DNA from: Zobellia uliginosa
GTDB lineage: Bacteria > Bacteroidota > Bacteroidia > Flavobacteriales > Flavobacteriaceae
Assembly: GCF_018860745.1 (NCBI RefSeq)
Contig: NZ_JAHKPY010000014.1
Location: 310,001 to 374,000 of the forward strand
DNA length: 64,000 nucleotides
Direction of reading: 5' to 3'
Below, piece by piece: positions 22,001 to 29,418 of the stretch. The number at the start of each line of letters is the position of its first letter. Positions within the stretch are counted from its first letter, which is position 1. Both the position numbers and the translations under genes were made by a program. The notes beneath the pieces are model-generated. The model saw nothing but the letters and a program-made list of their open reading frames with translations. It was not told where the DNA came from and did no database searches.

Positions 22001-25000
22001 CACAATCGGCTTTTGTTGTTCACCCTGTGTTATCGGCTAAAGCAGAACTTACAAAAACATTAGATTGTACGGCATCCCCAGATGCAGTAATCGCAATTGA
22101 AGTTTTAGATGGTTCAGGAAGCTACGAGTACTCTATTACAAATACTGCTGGAGCCCCAGCAGTTACGCAAACAGTTGTTCCTGGGAATCCGTTTAATTAC
22201 CAAGCACCTGCTGCTGGAGATTATACAATTACCATTTATGATACCAACACACCAAGTAGCTTATCATGTAATAGAGAGTTTGTAATTAATGTTCCTACTA
22301 GAATAGAGCCTGTTGTTAATACAATTGCAGCAACAGATGTAACCTGTATAGGCGATTCTGATGGTACTATTACAATATCGGCAATAGATAATGCAACAGG
22401 TCCGTATACTTTTGAAATTACTTCAATGGATGGTGCTGCAACAAGCATCAATCCAACAAGTTTTACAAATACTACAGCAACATTTACAGGGCTTGCGCCA
22501 ACAACAACTGCTGCTGGATATATAGTTACACTTAGAGGAAATTCAACCACAAATAATTGTACGACCGATAGTGCACCCATTGAAATTGCTGAACCATTAA
22601 CTATTACTGTAATAATGGACGCGGTCATAGAGTTTGGATGTACGACAGCAAATAACCAAAATGATGCAAGTATTTCAGTTGCTAGTGCTACAGGAGGTTC
22701 AAATACTTTTGTTCGTTATGAATTCATTAAAAATGACAACCCTAATACAGTAGCTGTTGAGGCAGATGTTGTGGTTCAAAATGGTTCTAATGAAACTTAT
22801 ATTGAAACTGATATATTAGGTGGTGCATATACCATAAACGTTTATGACGATAATGGTTGTTCTGGTACTACTACGGAAACAATTGCTCCTTTTGTAGAAA
22901 TCAGCAATCCTACAGTTACTATAGATACTGATGTAAGTTGTAATCCTGGTAATGACGCTATGGTTTCAATAGCGGTAGATTTAACTCCACCTTCTGGAAC
23001 TCCAACACTTGCATACTCGGTTGTTGGTACAGATAATGCATATAGTAACTTAAATCAACCTACTAATTCATTTACTGGAATAGGCGTAGGAAACTACGAA
23101 GTAACCATAACCAATTCGGATACCGGATGTTTCGTACAAACTACTTTTGAAATTGAAGATCCAAATACTTTTGAAATCGATGCTACTGCTGTAGATGTAG
23201 TATGTAATGGAAATAATGGTTCTGTAAGCTTTACTATAAGCGATGCTACCAATCCATACACTGACGGTTTCACTTGGCAAATATATAATTCACAAGGTAC
23301 GGCTGCTACGGGTGATGACACCATCATTGCTGCGGCAACCGGAACCTCGGCCAATGTAGGTCCCACTACACCTTATGCCATTGGCGCGGGCGAATACCGC
23401 GTTGAGGTTATCCAAGATAGTAATCCTTCTTGTGTAGCTTCTGAATTATTTACCATTGCAGGTCCTAGTGACCCAATTAGCGCAAATAGGGTATTTACCG
23501 ATATCACTTGCGTACCAGGTAACAACGGTACCATTACCATTACCGATGTTACCGGTGGATGGGGCGGTTATTCGTATCTGATTTTTGATGCGGCAGGTCC
23601 TGTTATTGACACTAACGATTCTGCGAACTATACTTCAAACCAGAAGGAAGAGAATCTAACTGCAGCTACCTATGAAGTTTATGTTATGGATTCTAGAGGA
23701 TGTGTTGAGCAATTGACAGATGTTATTCTTGTTGATCCAACACCGATTACTGCAGATTTGAGAATCAATCAGCCCAACTGTACGGACTTAGAAGGTGAAA
23801 TTGAAGTTTTCAACGTGCTAAACGGTCAAGGTAGCAACTATAGTTACCAGTTACAGCTATTCAATACAGGTACTTCTGCTTTTGAAGATATGAGACCTAT
23901 ACAAACCTCTGCTATATTTAACGGTTTAGGTGCAGGTGAGTATCAAGTAATTGTTAGCGATCAGTGGGGTTGTGTAGGTACTACAAGTACAAGCATTGAT
24001 TTACATGAACCTATTTCACCATTGGCTTCTGTAGTTAAAACTATAGATTGTTCTACTACGGATCCAGGTGGACAGATTACCATTTCACAAACAGGTGGTT
24101 CTGGAAGCTTCAGATATGATGTACAATACCCATTATCAGCTCCTGCCACAGTAGATGATACCAACAACACCGGTATTTTTACAGGCCTTACCCAAGTAGG
24201 TGATTATATATTTACAATTACCGATTTAGACCCTAATCATGGTTGTAGTACCACAATCACACAACGTTTAGAAACAGCCGTGATTCCAGTTATGAATGTA
24301 GATTCTTCTAACAACGTAACTTGTAATGGCTTGGATGACGGAACGATTTCAGTGAGTGTAACCGATAATGGAGTAGGACCATACACCTTCAGTATTATTA
24401 CTGGCCCTGGTAGTACGGCTACCTTCCCAATAGCTGCAACTTCTTCAACAGCAACCTCAGCTTTCTTTGATGGACTTGAAGGTTCTGTTGCAGGAATAAC
24501 ATACACTATTGAGGCAAGAGGTGCTAATAACTGTACCATCACAACAGATGTAACTATAACCGAATTGAATGTTATCACCGTTGATCCTATAACTATTCTT
24601 GAATACGGTTGTACTATTGGAAATAACGGAAACAACGCCAGTGTATCATTCACTAACGCATCAGGAGGCACAGGTACTTTCGTTCGCTATGTATTTATTC
24701 GTGATGGAAGTGTTGTTCAAGATGGTTCTAATCCTACTTATTTTGAAACTGATGGTCTAGGTGGTTCTTACGAATTACAAGTATATGATGATGTAGGATG
24801 TTCTGCTCTTTCAGCTACTGATACTGTAATTCCTTTTGTAGAAATCAGTGATGCTACAGTCACTACTACTGAAGAAGCAGCTTGTTCTCCATTGAACAAT
24901 GGTGAAATAGAAGTTGGTGTAACCGTTAGCCCAGCTAGCGCAATACCTAATTTAGAATATACGGTAACAGGAATAAATGTTATGTATAATCAGACTATTG

Positions 25001-27660
25001 CATCTACCAATAATCCTCAGCTTTTTACAGGATTAGAAGTGGGTAATTACAGCGTGAGTATTACCAATCTAGATACAGGTTGTGTTATTAATACAGTTCA
25101 TGCCATTGCAGACCCAGATGTTATTGAAGTAATTGCTACGAAATTATCGGACGAACAATGTTTAAATGATGGTGTAGATGACGGAAGTTTTAGTGTTGTT
25201 ATAAATAATTATAACGGACCGTATAGTTATCAGGTTTATGATTTAGATGATAACCCTGTAGCTGGATTTAGCGGAACTGGAGATACTGCTACGCCATTGA
25301 CTATTTCAAATCTTGTTGGTGGAAGCTATTACATAGGTATTACGGAAACAAGCGCACCATTGTGTGATGATGATTCTAATGTAATAACCGTATTGGCTCC
25401 AAGTGCTCCAATTACAGCTATTATTAGTGAAGAAGCTAACGTATCTTGTACTAATAATCAAGGTGAAATACTGGTAGACCCAACAGGTGGTGAAGGTCCA
25501 TATACGATTATATTAGAAAATACGACTACTTCTGCTACATATACTGAAACAAATGTTGAGGCATTCATTTTCAAAAACTTATCTGCCGGCGATTTTCACG
25601 TAACTGTTACAGATGCATTCTCTTGTGTATTCTCGGATAACATCACATTAATCAGACCGGATGATATAGTAGCTGATATAACAGCAACGACCTTATCCTG
25701 TTTTAATGGAAATACTGCTAGTATTTCAACTACTGTAGGCGCAAGAAATATTACACCTACATACCAATACAAATTGAATGTTTATGAAGACATAGCCGGA
25801 AGCATCTTGTTGACTACTTCGGTAGGGCAGGCTACAGGTGACTTTGATAATTTGGCTGCTGGTTTCTATAGTGTTACCGTTAGTGATGAAGTAGGGTGTT
25901 CTGAAGAAACACGTATTATTGAAATCGTTAATCCTACGGAAGTAGAAGCATCACTAATTAGAACAAGTCCGTTGACCTGTGAAACAGGCGTAGAATTCGA
26001 GTTAAGTGCCACTGGAGGAAGCGGATCTTATGAATATAGCACAGACAACGCAAGTTGGACATCAATGGTCGGGAACAGCGTTAGTTTACCTCTAAGCGGC
26101 ATGTTAAGTGCTGGTGTCTACCGTTATTATGTGAGGGATGCTGTTAACTTGTGTACGGCTGTACAATCTAATTCTATTGAAGAAGACCCAATTGAACCAT
26201 TAATATTAACAGTAGATGAGACTGCTGCAGTAATTAACTGTAATGGAGATAATACCGCTACTATCTATGCTACGGCAGATGGTGGTTTAGGAGACTATCA
26301 ATATTCGCTTTATACTGATGCTTCATTAAGTGTTGCTTCTCGTATTGCGGGACCACAAAGCATTGGAACATTTAGTTCTTTGCCAGCAGATACGTATTAC
26401 GTAGATGTAACAAGTCAAGATTGTAGAACTACTGCACAAGAAGTTGTTATTTCTGAGCCTACTGCTTTGGAATATACAGATGAGGTCATCAACGTAACCT
26501 GTAATGGAGAAGAGGACGGAAGTATAACCGTTACTTTATCCGGTGGTGCTGGTGGATATCAATATGCGATATCTCCAAACCTTAATAAGTTTGATGATGA
26601 AAATACATTTGAAGACCTTGCTCCTGGAGATTATAGGGTAATTGCACAAGATCAGAATGGTTGTTTTATAGAATTGGAATATACTATTGATGAGCCTTCT
26701 GTAATTGAAGTTTTAGGAACCTCAACGCCAGAAATTTGTGTAGGCGAGGAAAACGGAACCATAGAGCTTACTATTACTGGTGGTACACCAGTTTACAGTA
26801 CTAGAATGCATACGGAATCCGATTTTGTAGAAGATAGAACAACGTTTACAGATTTGGCCGAAGGAAACTACATCATATTTGTACGTGATGCCCAAGGATG
26901 TGAAGAAAACATAACCATAACGGTAGATGCAGGTGTTAATCTGAATGCGTCGGTAGAACCTGTATATGGTTGTAATGGAAACACACCTAATAATTACATA
27001 AGTATTGTGATGGAAGATACTAGTATTGCGGACCAAGTTCTTTTTGGAGTGGATACTACAGATCCAGCAGAAATGCAACTGAACCCGTTCTTTAGAGACT
27101 TGACTGCTGGTACACATTTTATATCAATATCTCATGAAAATGGATGTATCATAACATATGATATAGAAATTGAAGATTATCAACCTTTGACCATTGTGTT
27201 AGAACAAACTAATATTAACGAGATAACAGCAAACATTACAGGTGGTAGAGGTACTTATAACATCACATTCGGTGATATAAACAACGGTTCTGATAATACA
27301 TTCTATATTAATCGCACTGACACATATGTAGTTACCGTAACGGATGAAAACGGTTGTGAAGCTGTGGCCAGTATATTTATGGAGTTTATTGACCTTGATA
27401 TTCCTAATTTCTTTACCCCTAACGGAGATGCGGAAAATCAAACTTGGAAACCAAAGAATGAAGAAGGCTTCCCAGAGATACTAACCATCATATTTGATCG
27501 TTATGGTAGAGAGGTGTATCGAATGGGTGCCGGAGATCCAGGATGGAACGGTCTTTATTTAAATAAAGAGCTCCCATCAGGAGATTACTGGTACGTTATA
27601 AAACTCAACGGTGAGAATGACGACAGAGAATTCATTGGACACTTTACCCTATATCGCTAA
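13021..27660 (+). CDS. sprB: Giant SprB-like gliding-motility adhesin (4879 residues)
   Basis: The product has a signal peptide (MKSKSIKK, cleavage near FSQ at about 24) and a unique N-terminal beta region with a DUF11-like module at about 400-530 (from PDIVLEKKV). Two intermediate modules follow, then from about residue 880 a long array of SprB repeats, recognisable by CxGxxDGxI, PYxYSIDG and LxAGxYxVxVxDxxGC phrases. It ends in a CHU_C type B sorting domain (about 4790-4879, IPNFFTPNGD to FTLYR) for type IX secretion. SprB of F. johnsoniae (about 6500 residues) is the mobile surface adhesin that moves along the cell during gliding. The repeats fall into two families of higher-order tandem blocks, and one repeat carries an inserted ~200-residue domain (see findings). 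Start: the ATG overlapping the sprD stop (TAATG), with the signal peptide directly after it. Translation is probably coupled to sprD. Confidence 0.9.
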   Translation: MKSKSIKKIFAGALFLLAFAGFSQEYKAFTREYRPGEYYRYQNNIKGDLTFISNSIVNRDGGTTTTEPEDPYNNLNTNGNYWPSSNRNTETGGYLNYNDYKNMQYIDVDSDTSTFSSSTATFSFPDADCNLIRYAGLYWSATYPRDDTADPVGTPRDYDIDEIKFKVPGGTYVDITADEILYDGLADTALSANAPYACYADVTSLITPLANPEGDYTIANVPSAQGYGIFNGQSRMTGGAAGGWTLVIVYENPNLTGKLITTFDGFARVTGTSNVDINYSGFNTIPVGPVTANIGAATLEGDFRITGDRLRIKAASRPNFTTLSNGTNPSNNFFNSNITRNGVHANDRDPFSLNTLGFDSDIFNLNNPTNSVIPNSETAATFSFQTNGDQYYPFFNSFNIEIIEPDIVLEKKVEDIAGNDITGQGVNLGQILDYVLTFTNTGNDDAVNYTIRDILPINVSLDEANLDMPTGTTYTYDPATREVDFFIPNRFVEVGDTPGQIRMRVQVAENCFDFIDACTDLIQNLAYSTYQGRINDNQITDDPSVSDFDNCGFVTPGATNFLLDDLSDCNFTRTVQLCGLSAVLDAGDNFDDYIWVRDENGNGQIDASDPVLNDGDPDSDQSTLEVTEIGTYIVDKIVADPCKGFKEIIIVERYGTTQTNPLVDFFNNTNSDADPTNDIQGEIVECSIDGDLLPKIFLCGTADTQAITLNILDAQSIVWEKLDEGSCTAAPDDCANKNLGCTWNQVATGSDYNADTAGKYRLVINYTNGCFSRFYFDVFQNNLDILYNDRDIICSTDGNITITNLGSNYGYQLVDVANNSIVVPFSANNGPSFDISTNGAYRVDVTQLDASGSPIEDACIFSTPDIGILDRDFQVNVTTTPANCNAQGIIKIDVLNVEPNYAYILKRSDGTLIDDETADTDNTHSFNVNAGDYIIEVSTADGCAYSEDVTVTRTPDPTITALTTRNIGCTAGTITLTGAGGLPNPDYSYAIWSKNGTNLYADVASIPGDAYDTDPIFTFGWRDTDADDVDEYFAGEDGDYVFVIVDSNNCFAFSNEVTINDNGAMTLDSIDETAPSCSGDSDGAITINTTGGVAPYQFSIDGGTTTQGTPNFVNLIAGTYEVFVTDSSGCTFSETVDLTEPFPLSASAGVSRDATCDPNGAEVRVTNVTGGTAPYQYSFDGGASYGASSTATLPPGDYTVIVKDAACEFPMTVTVEDVPDEPEVTLTPEVSYDCDGLATVTATPNILTYNYTFALDGVVNSPDPASNIFENVGPGTYTVSTNYVSQTPPTPSLLLTEDFGSGSTIPNPNTSGYFYENQLDNTTPSGAPIDNGAFVNDYEYAVTSNIERPFGSWINPIDHTSGTKASQGRYLVINVGTPSPGQIIYRKAINDIIPNQPLSISLWLINLLKNGASGLDPDLTIEVRNPSTDAVVASIRTGDIAKNTGASNWIEFAANLNPGSNTSLDFVIRTEKVGNGGNDVAIDDISVFQVPEVCEQTVETAVTVVAGNVFTAAITGSTDASCNGLSDGSITFEVENFNAAGFEYSIDGSAFVASTLSPVTSPSNLGAGSHTLVVRKADENTCSRTLTQTINAPDALVALASVTTELSCTNGGATITASVTGGTAAYEYQLEDNAGAIVGLFDYATNGANTVFSGLAAGDYIVKVRDANTCEDAINTALTVAAANPITFNVTPTACYPGGNTATIQVDVTDGNGDYTFSINGNPWVVPTPTNAVTHTFSGLSNGTYTINVQDGFGCTGVLQNITIDPQLTVSASAPTITACATDTDITISASGGDNNYVYAVVTNGTAVVNGDFSTDNPVTVSAAGDYDVYVRDNSGGADYCSAMYTITVNQDAPIAITPTPTAVTCFGESNGAISIVVDSGGNAPFMYSIDNGATYVTENSFPNLSAGTYPVRVRDSNNCETTPQDVVVTEPSQLVAEASITQNYTCLVDGEITVGDVTPTTGGSTNYQYSINGTAWTASSSTGVHTFSGLTDGTYSIRVRDANATSCELTLADVIIAPLPTEPTLSTSVTYNCDGTGNITVLPNDASYTYSIDGGTAQAPNVFSNVALGSHTIVVNYGSDCTVDITEIVEDGHAFEASITAFENLDCNADSSGTITINADNYGTGGFEYSLNGAAFVGPFTAAEQITGLAAQAHSIEVRDVDNAVASLPGCTVLLNQTLTEPDAIVASASITEQFTCNNTGATITASAIGGTPTYEYQLEDDLGTTITTYQTETTFTNVPAGDYIVRVRDTNLCSDPINTPITVTAPVVPTFDATPTACYSGTNDGSIAINVTDGNGGYSFSIDGGPFVAATPVTGTTHTFDNLSNGIYTIDVRDTFGCTAVQQTITIDPQLVVSVEVVDISACNDGSITVNATGGNGTLVYAIVPANTDPTGLYTTTNFLTVTSAMATANPAGYDVYVLDNNGASPSCSFLQEDIILTPVATLTASGTATDPECFDGLGSIDATVGGGTGPFTYQLVDLSPADGIDYGTTNNNISTNTLTFNGIGVGDYEITVTDTNSCTVTSSTITINNATEITADIVPILPANCNDPDTNEYGFQFDNVTAPSGGTIEYSNDGGASWQLSNELRGTVSGTEVFPSIRVTLPSGTICQEDFDRYIIPFPLDDLDITLSAIIIGCNDLRVTVEGSEGNPIPGYEYTYTDDPANFNTFVSNPNVWTAPLPSGTSHTFQNIDPTTPQYPEVPLLVPGRTYVFYVRDGAGCIRQSNVNVNDIPGINLPIEITSDITPSCFGAANGSITFNLNPTTSYPSMRWEVYELGNGTPIETSGGNVPYNNTITTTIGLGEGEYYIDVIQVDGSNADACTGGSENTYLQELNALNATATATRDISCNLPGLITVDNITGGGGAPYTYDVTGPAGFTAVTGTNSNPIQIPVNSPSGDYTVTINDQYGCSFTTLPVTLSLSANPTIDSITQDNCNAPIDLTVVGNSAAGNIRYAIVPAGDPAPTTYLDNAGLFENVADGSYDVYIIDGNGCTNSQSAFVVHPVLSAKAELTKTLDCTASPDAVIAIEVLDGSGSYEYSITNTAGAPAVTQTVVPGNPFNYQAPAAGDYTITIYDTNTPSSLSCNREFVINVPTRIEPVVNTIAATDVTCIGDSDGTITISAIDNATGPYTFEITSMDGAATSINPTSFTNTTATFTGLAPTTTAAGYIVTLRGNSTTNNCTTDSAPIEIAEPLTITVIMDAVIEFGCTTANNQNDASISVASATGGSNTFVRYEFIKNDNPNTVAVEADVVVQNGSNETYIETDILGGAYTINVYDDNGCSGTTTETIAPFVEISNPTVTIDTDVSCNPGNDAMVSIAVDLTPPSGTPTLAYSVVGTDNAYSNLNQPTNSFTGIGVGNYEVTITNSDTGCFVQTTFEIEDPNTFEIDATAVDVVCNGNNGSVSFTISDATNPYTDGFTWQIYNSQGTAATGDDTIIAAATGTSANVGPTTPYAIGAGEYRVEVIQDSNPSCVASELFTIAGPSDPISANRVFTDITCVPGNNGTITITDVTGGWGGYSYLIFDAAGPVIDTNDSANYTSNQKEENLTAATYEVYVMDSRGCVEQLTDVILVDPTPITADLRINQPNCTDLEGEIEVFNVLNGQGSNYSYQLQLFNTGTSAFEDMRPIQTSAIFNGLGAGEYQVIVSDQWGCVGTTSTSIDLHEPISPLASVVKTIDCSTTDPGGQITISQTGGSGSFRYDVQYPLSAPATVDDTNNTGIFTGLTQVGDYIFTITDLDPNHGCSTTITQRLETAVIPVMNVDSSNNVTCNGLDDGTISVSVTDNGVGPYTFSIITGPGSTATFPIAATSSTATSAFFDGLEGSVAGITYTIEARGANNCTITTDVTITELNVITVDPITILEYGCTIGNNGNNASVSFTNASGGTGTFVRYVFIRDGSVVQDGSNPTYFETDGLGGSYELQVYDDVGCSALSATDTVIPFVEISDATVTTTEEAACSPLNNGEIEVGVTVSPASAIPNLEYTVTGINVMYNQTIASTNNPQLFTGLEVGNYSVSITNLDTGCVINTVHAIADPDVIEVIATKLSDEQCLNDGVDDGSFSVVINNYNGPYSYQVYDLDDNPVAGFSGTGDTATPLTISNLVGGSYYIGITETSAPLCDDDSNVITVLAPSAPITAIISEEANVSCTNNQGEILVDPTGGEGPYTIILENTTTSATYTETNVEAFIFKNLSAGDFHVTVTDAFSCVFSDNITLIRPDDIVADITATTLSCFNGNTASISTTVGARNITPTYQYKLNVYEDIAGSILLTTSVGQATGDFDNLAAGFYSVTVSDEVGCSEETRIIEIVNPTEVEASLIRTSPLTCETGVEFELSATGGSGSYEYSTDNASWTSMVGNSVSLPLSGMLSAGVYRYYVRDAVNLCTAVQSNSIEEDPIEPLILTVDETAAVINCNGDNTATIYATADGGLGDYQYSLYTDASLSVASRIAGPQSIGTFSSLPADTYYVDVTSQDCRTTAQEVVISEPTALEYTDEVINVTCNGEEDGSITVTLSGGAGGYQYAISPNLNKFDDENTFEDLAPGDYRVIAQDQNGCFIELEYTIDEPSVIEVLGTSTPEICVGEENGTIELTITGGTPVYSTRMHTESDFVEDRTTFTDLAEGNYIIFVRDAQGCEENITITVDAGVNLNASVEPVYGCNGNTPNNYISIVMEDTSIADQVLFGVDTTDPAEMQLNPFFRDLTAGTHFISISHENGCIITYDIEIEDYQPLTIVLEQTNINEITANITGGRGTYNITFGDINNGSDNTFYINRTDTYVVTVTDENGCEAVASIFMEFIDLDIPNFFTPNGDAENQTWKPKNEEGFPEILTIIFDRYGREVYRMGAGDPGWNGLYLNKELPSGDYWYVIKLNGENDDREFIGHFTLYR
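16240..20370 (+). repeat. SprB superblock A, two tandem copies
   Basis: Copy 1 (about 16240-18600) and copy 2 (about 18600-20370) encode the same order of SprB modules. Paired phrases include CSGDSDGAITI/CFGESNGAISI, VSYDCDGLATV/VTYNCDGTGNI, GGATITASVTGG/TGATITASAIGG and TITIDPQL-type endings. Without the ~600-bp insert in copy 1 both are about 1.77 kb (about 590 residues). Boundaries are approximate and the copies are diverged in DNA. Confidence 0.75.
16880..17495 (+). other. Inserted beta-sandwich-like domain inside a SprB repeat
   Basis: About 200 residues (about 1287-1490 of SprB), from LLLTEDFGSG to VAIDDISVF, do not follow the SprB repeat pattern. Copy 2 of the superblock lacks them: NYVSQ...CEQTVETAVTVV in copy 1 lines up with NYGSDCTVDITEIV in copy 2. 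The EDF start, the WI..L.L middle and the DDIS end resemble MAM/jelly-roll carbohydrate-binding modules. That fold is inference. Confidence 0.65.
21230..26470 (+). repeat. SprB superblock B, about 2.6 tandem copies
   Basis: Blocks begin near 21230 (IEITSDITPSCFG), 23170 (FEIDATAVDVVCNG) and 25120 (IEVIATKLSDEQC), a period of about 1.94 kb (about 648 residues). Marker phrases recur at the same offset, for example FVRYEFIKND (about 22710) and FVRYVFIRDG (about 24680), and PFVEISN (about 22888) and PFVEISD (about 24832). The third copy is incomplete. Boundaries are approximate. Confidence 0.75.
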
Positions 27661-27691
27661 ATAAAATACTTAACCTACAACCTACAGTACC

Positions 27692-28645
27692 ATGCGCAAA
27701 TTCATTTGGACCTTGCTGGTCTTATCCGGCATTTTTACCGCGAGAGGTCAGGAGCTTAATTCGCCACAACTTACTCAATATTTGGCAGATAACCCGTTTG
27801 TTCTATCCCCAGTGTATGCTGGTATAGGAGACCATGTTAAAATTAGACTTAACGGTCTTACCCAATGGGTGGGTATTAAAGATGCCCCGCAAACACAATC
27901 TTTAGCTGCAGATATGCGCTTAGGTGAACAATCAGGTATTGGTCTGTTTTTATATAATGATAAGAACGGTTACACAAAACAACAAGGTGCTAGGCTTTCT
28001 TTTGCACACCACTTAACCCTTGATAGATATGATGATGAATTTTTATCCTTTGGTCTTTCGTACAACTTTAACCAGTTTAGAATAGACGTTGATAAATTCG
28101 TAGATGCTAATCTTGATCCTGGGGTTATTAATAACCGTCAGACCAGTAACCACAACTTTGATGTAGGTGCATTGTACCGGTATGGTAAATTTTATATTAG
28201 TGCCAACGCTTCCAACCTTTTAGGAAAAGATCCCAGTAGCTTTACTTTTGATGCTGATGAACCTAATGAGCTAAGAAATTACTACGTATATACTGGTTAC
28301 CGTTATAGAAAAAATAAAAACAGTGATTTAGAAATAGAACCATCTATCTTATTCAAAATGTTTGAAAGCGATGGCCGTTCCGAAACGGATTTAAACCTAA
28401 AATTTAGATGGTATAATTTTGATGATTATTTCTACGCCGGTGTTAACTACCGTTTTTTGAATGATCAGATAGGTAGTCCACTTTTTATTGCACCGTTTGC
28501 GGGTCTTAAGAAAAACAACTTCTATTTTGGTTATTCATATCAAATCATTCTTAATGAAATACTTACTTATAGTACAGGTACCCATGTAGTAACAATAGGT
28601 GTAGATTTGTTCCAAGGTCTTAGTAATTGTCGTTGTACGTACTAA
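27692..28645 (+). CDS. sprF: SprF-like PorP/SprF-family outer-membrane protein
   Basis: This 317-residue protein has a signal peptide (MRKFIWTLLVLSG, cleavage near ARGQ at about 20). A single beta-barrel of the PorP/SprF family follows, with the family opening QLTQYLADNPFVLSPVYAG and then strand repeats such as SGIGLFLYNDKNGYTKQ. It ends CRCTY. In F. johnsoniae SprF is needed for SprB to reach the cell surface. It has none of the extra C-terminal domains found on the SprD-like protein. It lies 31 bases after sprB and closes the sprCDBF order. No terminator hairpin is obvious downstream. Confidence 0.88.
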   Translation: MRKFIWTLLVLSGIFTARGQELNSPQLTQYLADNPFVLSPVYAGIGDHVKIRLNGLTQWVGIKDAPQTQSLAADMRLGEQSGIGLFLYNDKNGYTKQQGARLSFAHHLTLDRYDDEFLSFGLSYNFNQFRIDVDKFVDANLDPGVINNRQTSNHNFDVGALYRYGKFYISANASNLLGKDPSSFTFDADEPNELRNYYVYTGYRYRKNKNSDLEIEPSILFKMFESDGRSETDLNLKFRWYNFDDYFYAGVNYRFLNDQIGSPLFIAPFAGLKKNNFYFGYSYQIILNEILTYSTGTHVVTIGVDLFQGLSNCRCTY

Positions 28646-28717
28646 TAAGGGTAATTGTTTTGAACACTGGTATACTTTCCAAAATTACATCTTAGCTTTA
28701 TATTCTTATTTCAGCTG

Positions 28718-28746
28718 TTTGGATTAAGTTTGCAAAAATATATTTG
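28718..28746 (+). promoter_or_regulatory. Possible folB promoter
   Basis: TTTG at 28718-28721 and TATATTTG at 28739-28746 are separated by 17 bases, fitting the Bacteroidota promoter form. If used, the mRNA would start very close to the proposed TTG start codon, giving an almost leaderless message. Confidence 0.45.
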
Positions 28747-28749
28747 ATT

Positions 28750-29112
28750 TTGGATAAGGTTAAAGTTAGTAATATAAGGGTATATGCCCACCATGGTTGT
28801 TTAGCTGAAGAAACCGCTATTGGAAGTGAATATTTAGTGAACGTAACTGTTAATGCTAATCTAACCAAGGCTTCAATATCAGACAAGCTATCTGAAACGG
28901 TAGATTATGTTCATATTAACCATATTGTAAAGGAGGAAATGAAAATTCCTTCTAAACTTCTAGAACATGTTGGTAAACGTATCATTAATCGTATATTTCT
29001 AGAAATAGCGCTTGTAAAAAAAGCAGCGGTAGAGGTTTCAAAAATAAACCCACCAATAGGGGGTGATGTAGAAAAAGTGACTATTGTTTTAACAGAAAAA
29101 CGAAAAAAATAG
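28750..29112 (+). CDS. folB: Dihydroneopterin aldolase
   Basis: A 120-residue enzyme of folate synthesis that converts 7,8-dihydroneopterin to 6-hydroxymethyl-dihydropterin plus glycolaldehyde. The N-terminal VSNIRVYAHHGCLAEE, the central SETVDYVHI and the C-terminal KINPPIGGDVEKVTIVL are the FolB signatures and include the substrate-binding Glu and Tyr positions. Length is typical. No ATG exists near the N-terminus. The frame offers TTG at 28744 or 28750, and 28750 (giving MDKVKVSNIR) fits the family better, so a TTG start is proposed. It sits alone between sprF and tRNA-Cys. Confidence 0.88.
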   Translation: MDKVKVSNIRVYAHHGCLAEETAIGSEYLVNVTVNANLTKASISDKLSETVDYVHINHIVKEEMKIPSKLLEHVGKRIINRIFLEIALVKKAAVEVSKINPPIGGDVEKVTIVLTEKRKK

Positions 29113-29240
29113 ATTACAAAGCAACTCAAATTTACACCCTAAATAACTGCAAATCCAGACACTTACCTTTTTTCTTTCACCTAGTTAATAGGTAATATGA
29201 AAAAAAAGTAAAGTAAAAATAGCATTTCCATCAAAAAAAC

Positions 29241-29248
29241 TATCTTTG
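29241..29248 (+). promoter_or_regulatory. tRNA-Cys -7 promoter box
   Basis: TATCTTTG, a perfect TAnnTTTG, ends 11 bases before the first tRNA base. No clear -33 TTG at the proper distance. Confidence 0.6.
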
Positions 29249-29259
29249 CACCTGCAAAT

Positions 29260-29330
29260 GGCATCGTGGCCGAGTGGCTAGGCAGAGCTCTGCAAAAGCT
29301 TGTACAGCAGTTCGAATCTGCTCGATGCCT
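29260..29330 (+). tRNA. tRNA-Cys (GCA)
   Basis: A 71-base cloverleaf can be drawn. The acceptor stem is GGCATCG/CGATGCC. A D-arm follows, then an anticodon stem GAGCT/AGCTT (one G-T pair) with loop CTGCAAA, giving anticodon GCA. The variable loop is four bases, and the T-stem AGCAG/CTGCT has loop TTCGAAT. The discriminator base is T, the identity base of tRNA-Cys. CCA is not encoded and must be added after transcription. A -7 box stands just upstream and a hairpin terminator just downstream. Confidence 0.95.
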
Positions 29331-29334
29331 CAAT

Positions 29335-29366
29335 AAAAAACCTTCGTGATTTACGAAGGTTTTTTT
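29335..29366. terminator. Bidirectional terminator after tRNA-Cys
   Basis: AAAAAACCTTCGT pairs with ACGAAGGTTTTTT across a short loop, so both strands end in a T run. It terminates the tRNA on the plus strand and may also stop transcripts from the convergent LysE gene. Confidence 0.85.
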
Positions 29367-29418
29367 GTTTCCTAGTACACGTAGTCTTAAAATAGATATA
29401 GTATATACAATATGACTA

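Noticed and set aside
17127-24671. Several open frames of 60-144 codons on the minus strand within sprB
   Set aside because: They lie entirely opposite the repeat array, have low-complexity Val/Ile/Ser composition mirroring the Thr/Asn/Asp-rich sense protein, and lack promoters.
13021-27660. The repeats in sprB as a CRISPR or minisatellite array
   Set aside because: The repetition is at protein level with diverged codons. There are no short identical DNA repeats with unique spacers.
29260-29330. A tRNA-Ser at this position
   Set aside because: The variable loop is only four bases and the anticodon loop CTGCAAA gives GCA, so it is tRNA-Cys. The T discriminator agrees.
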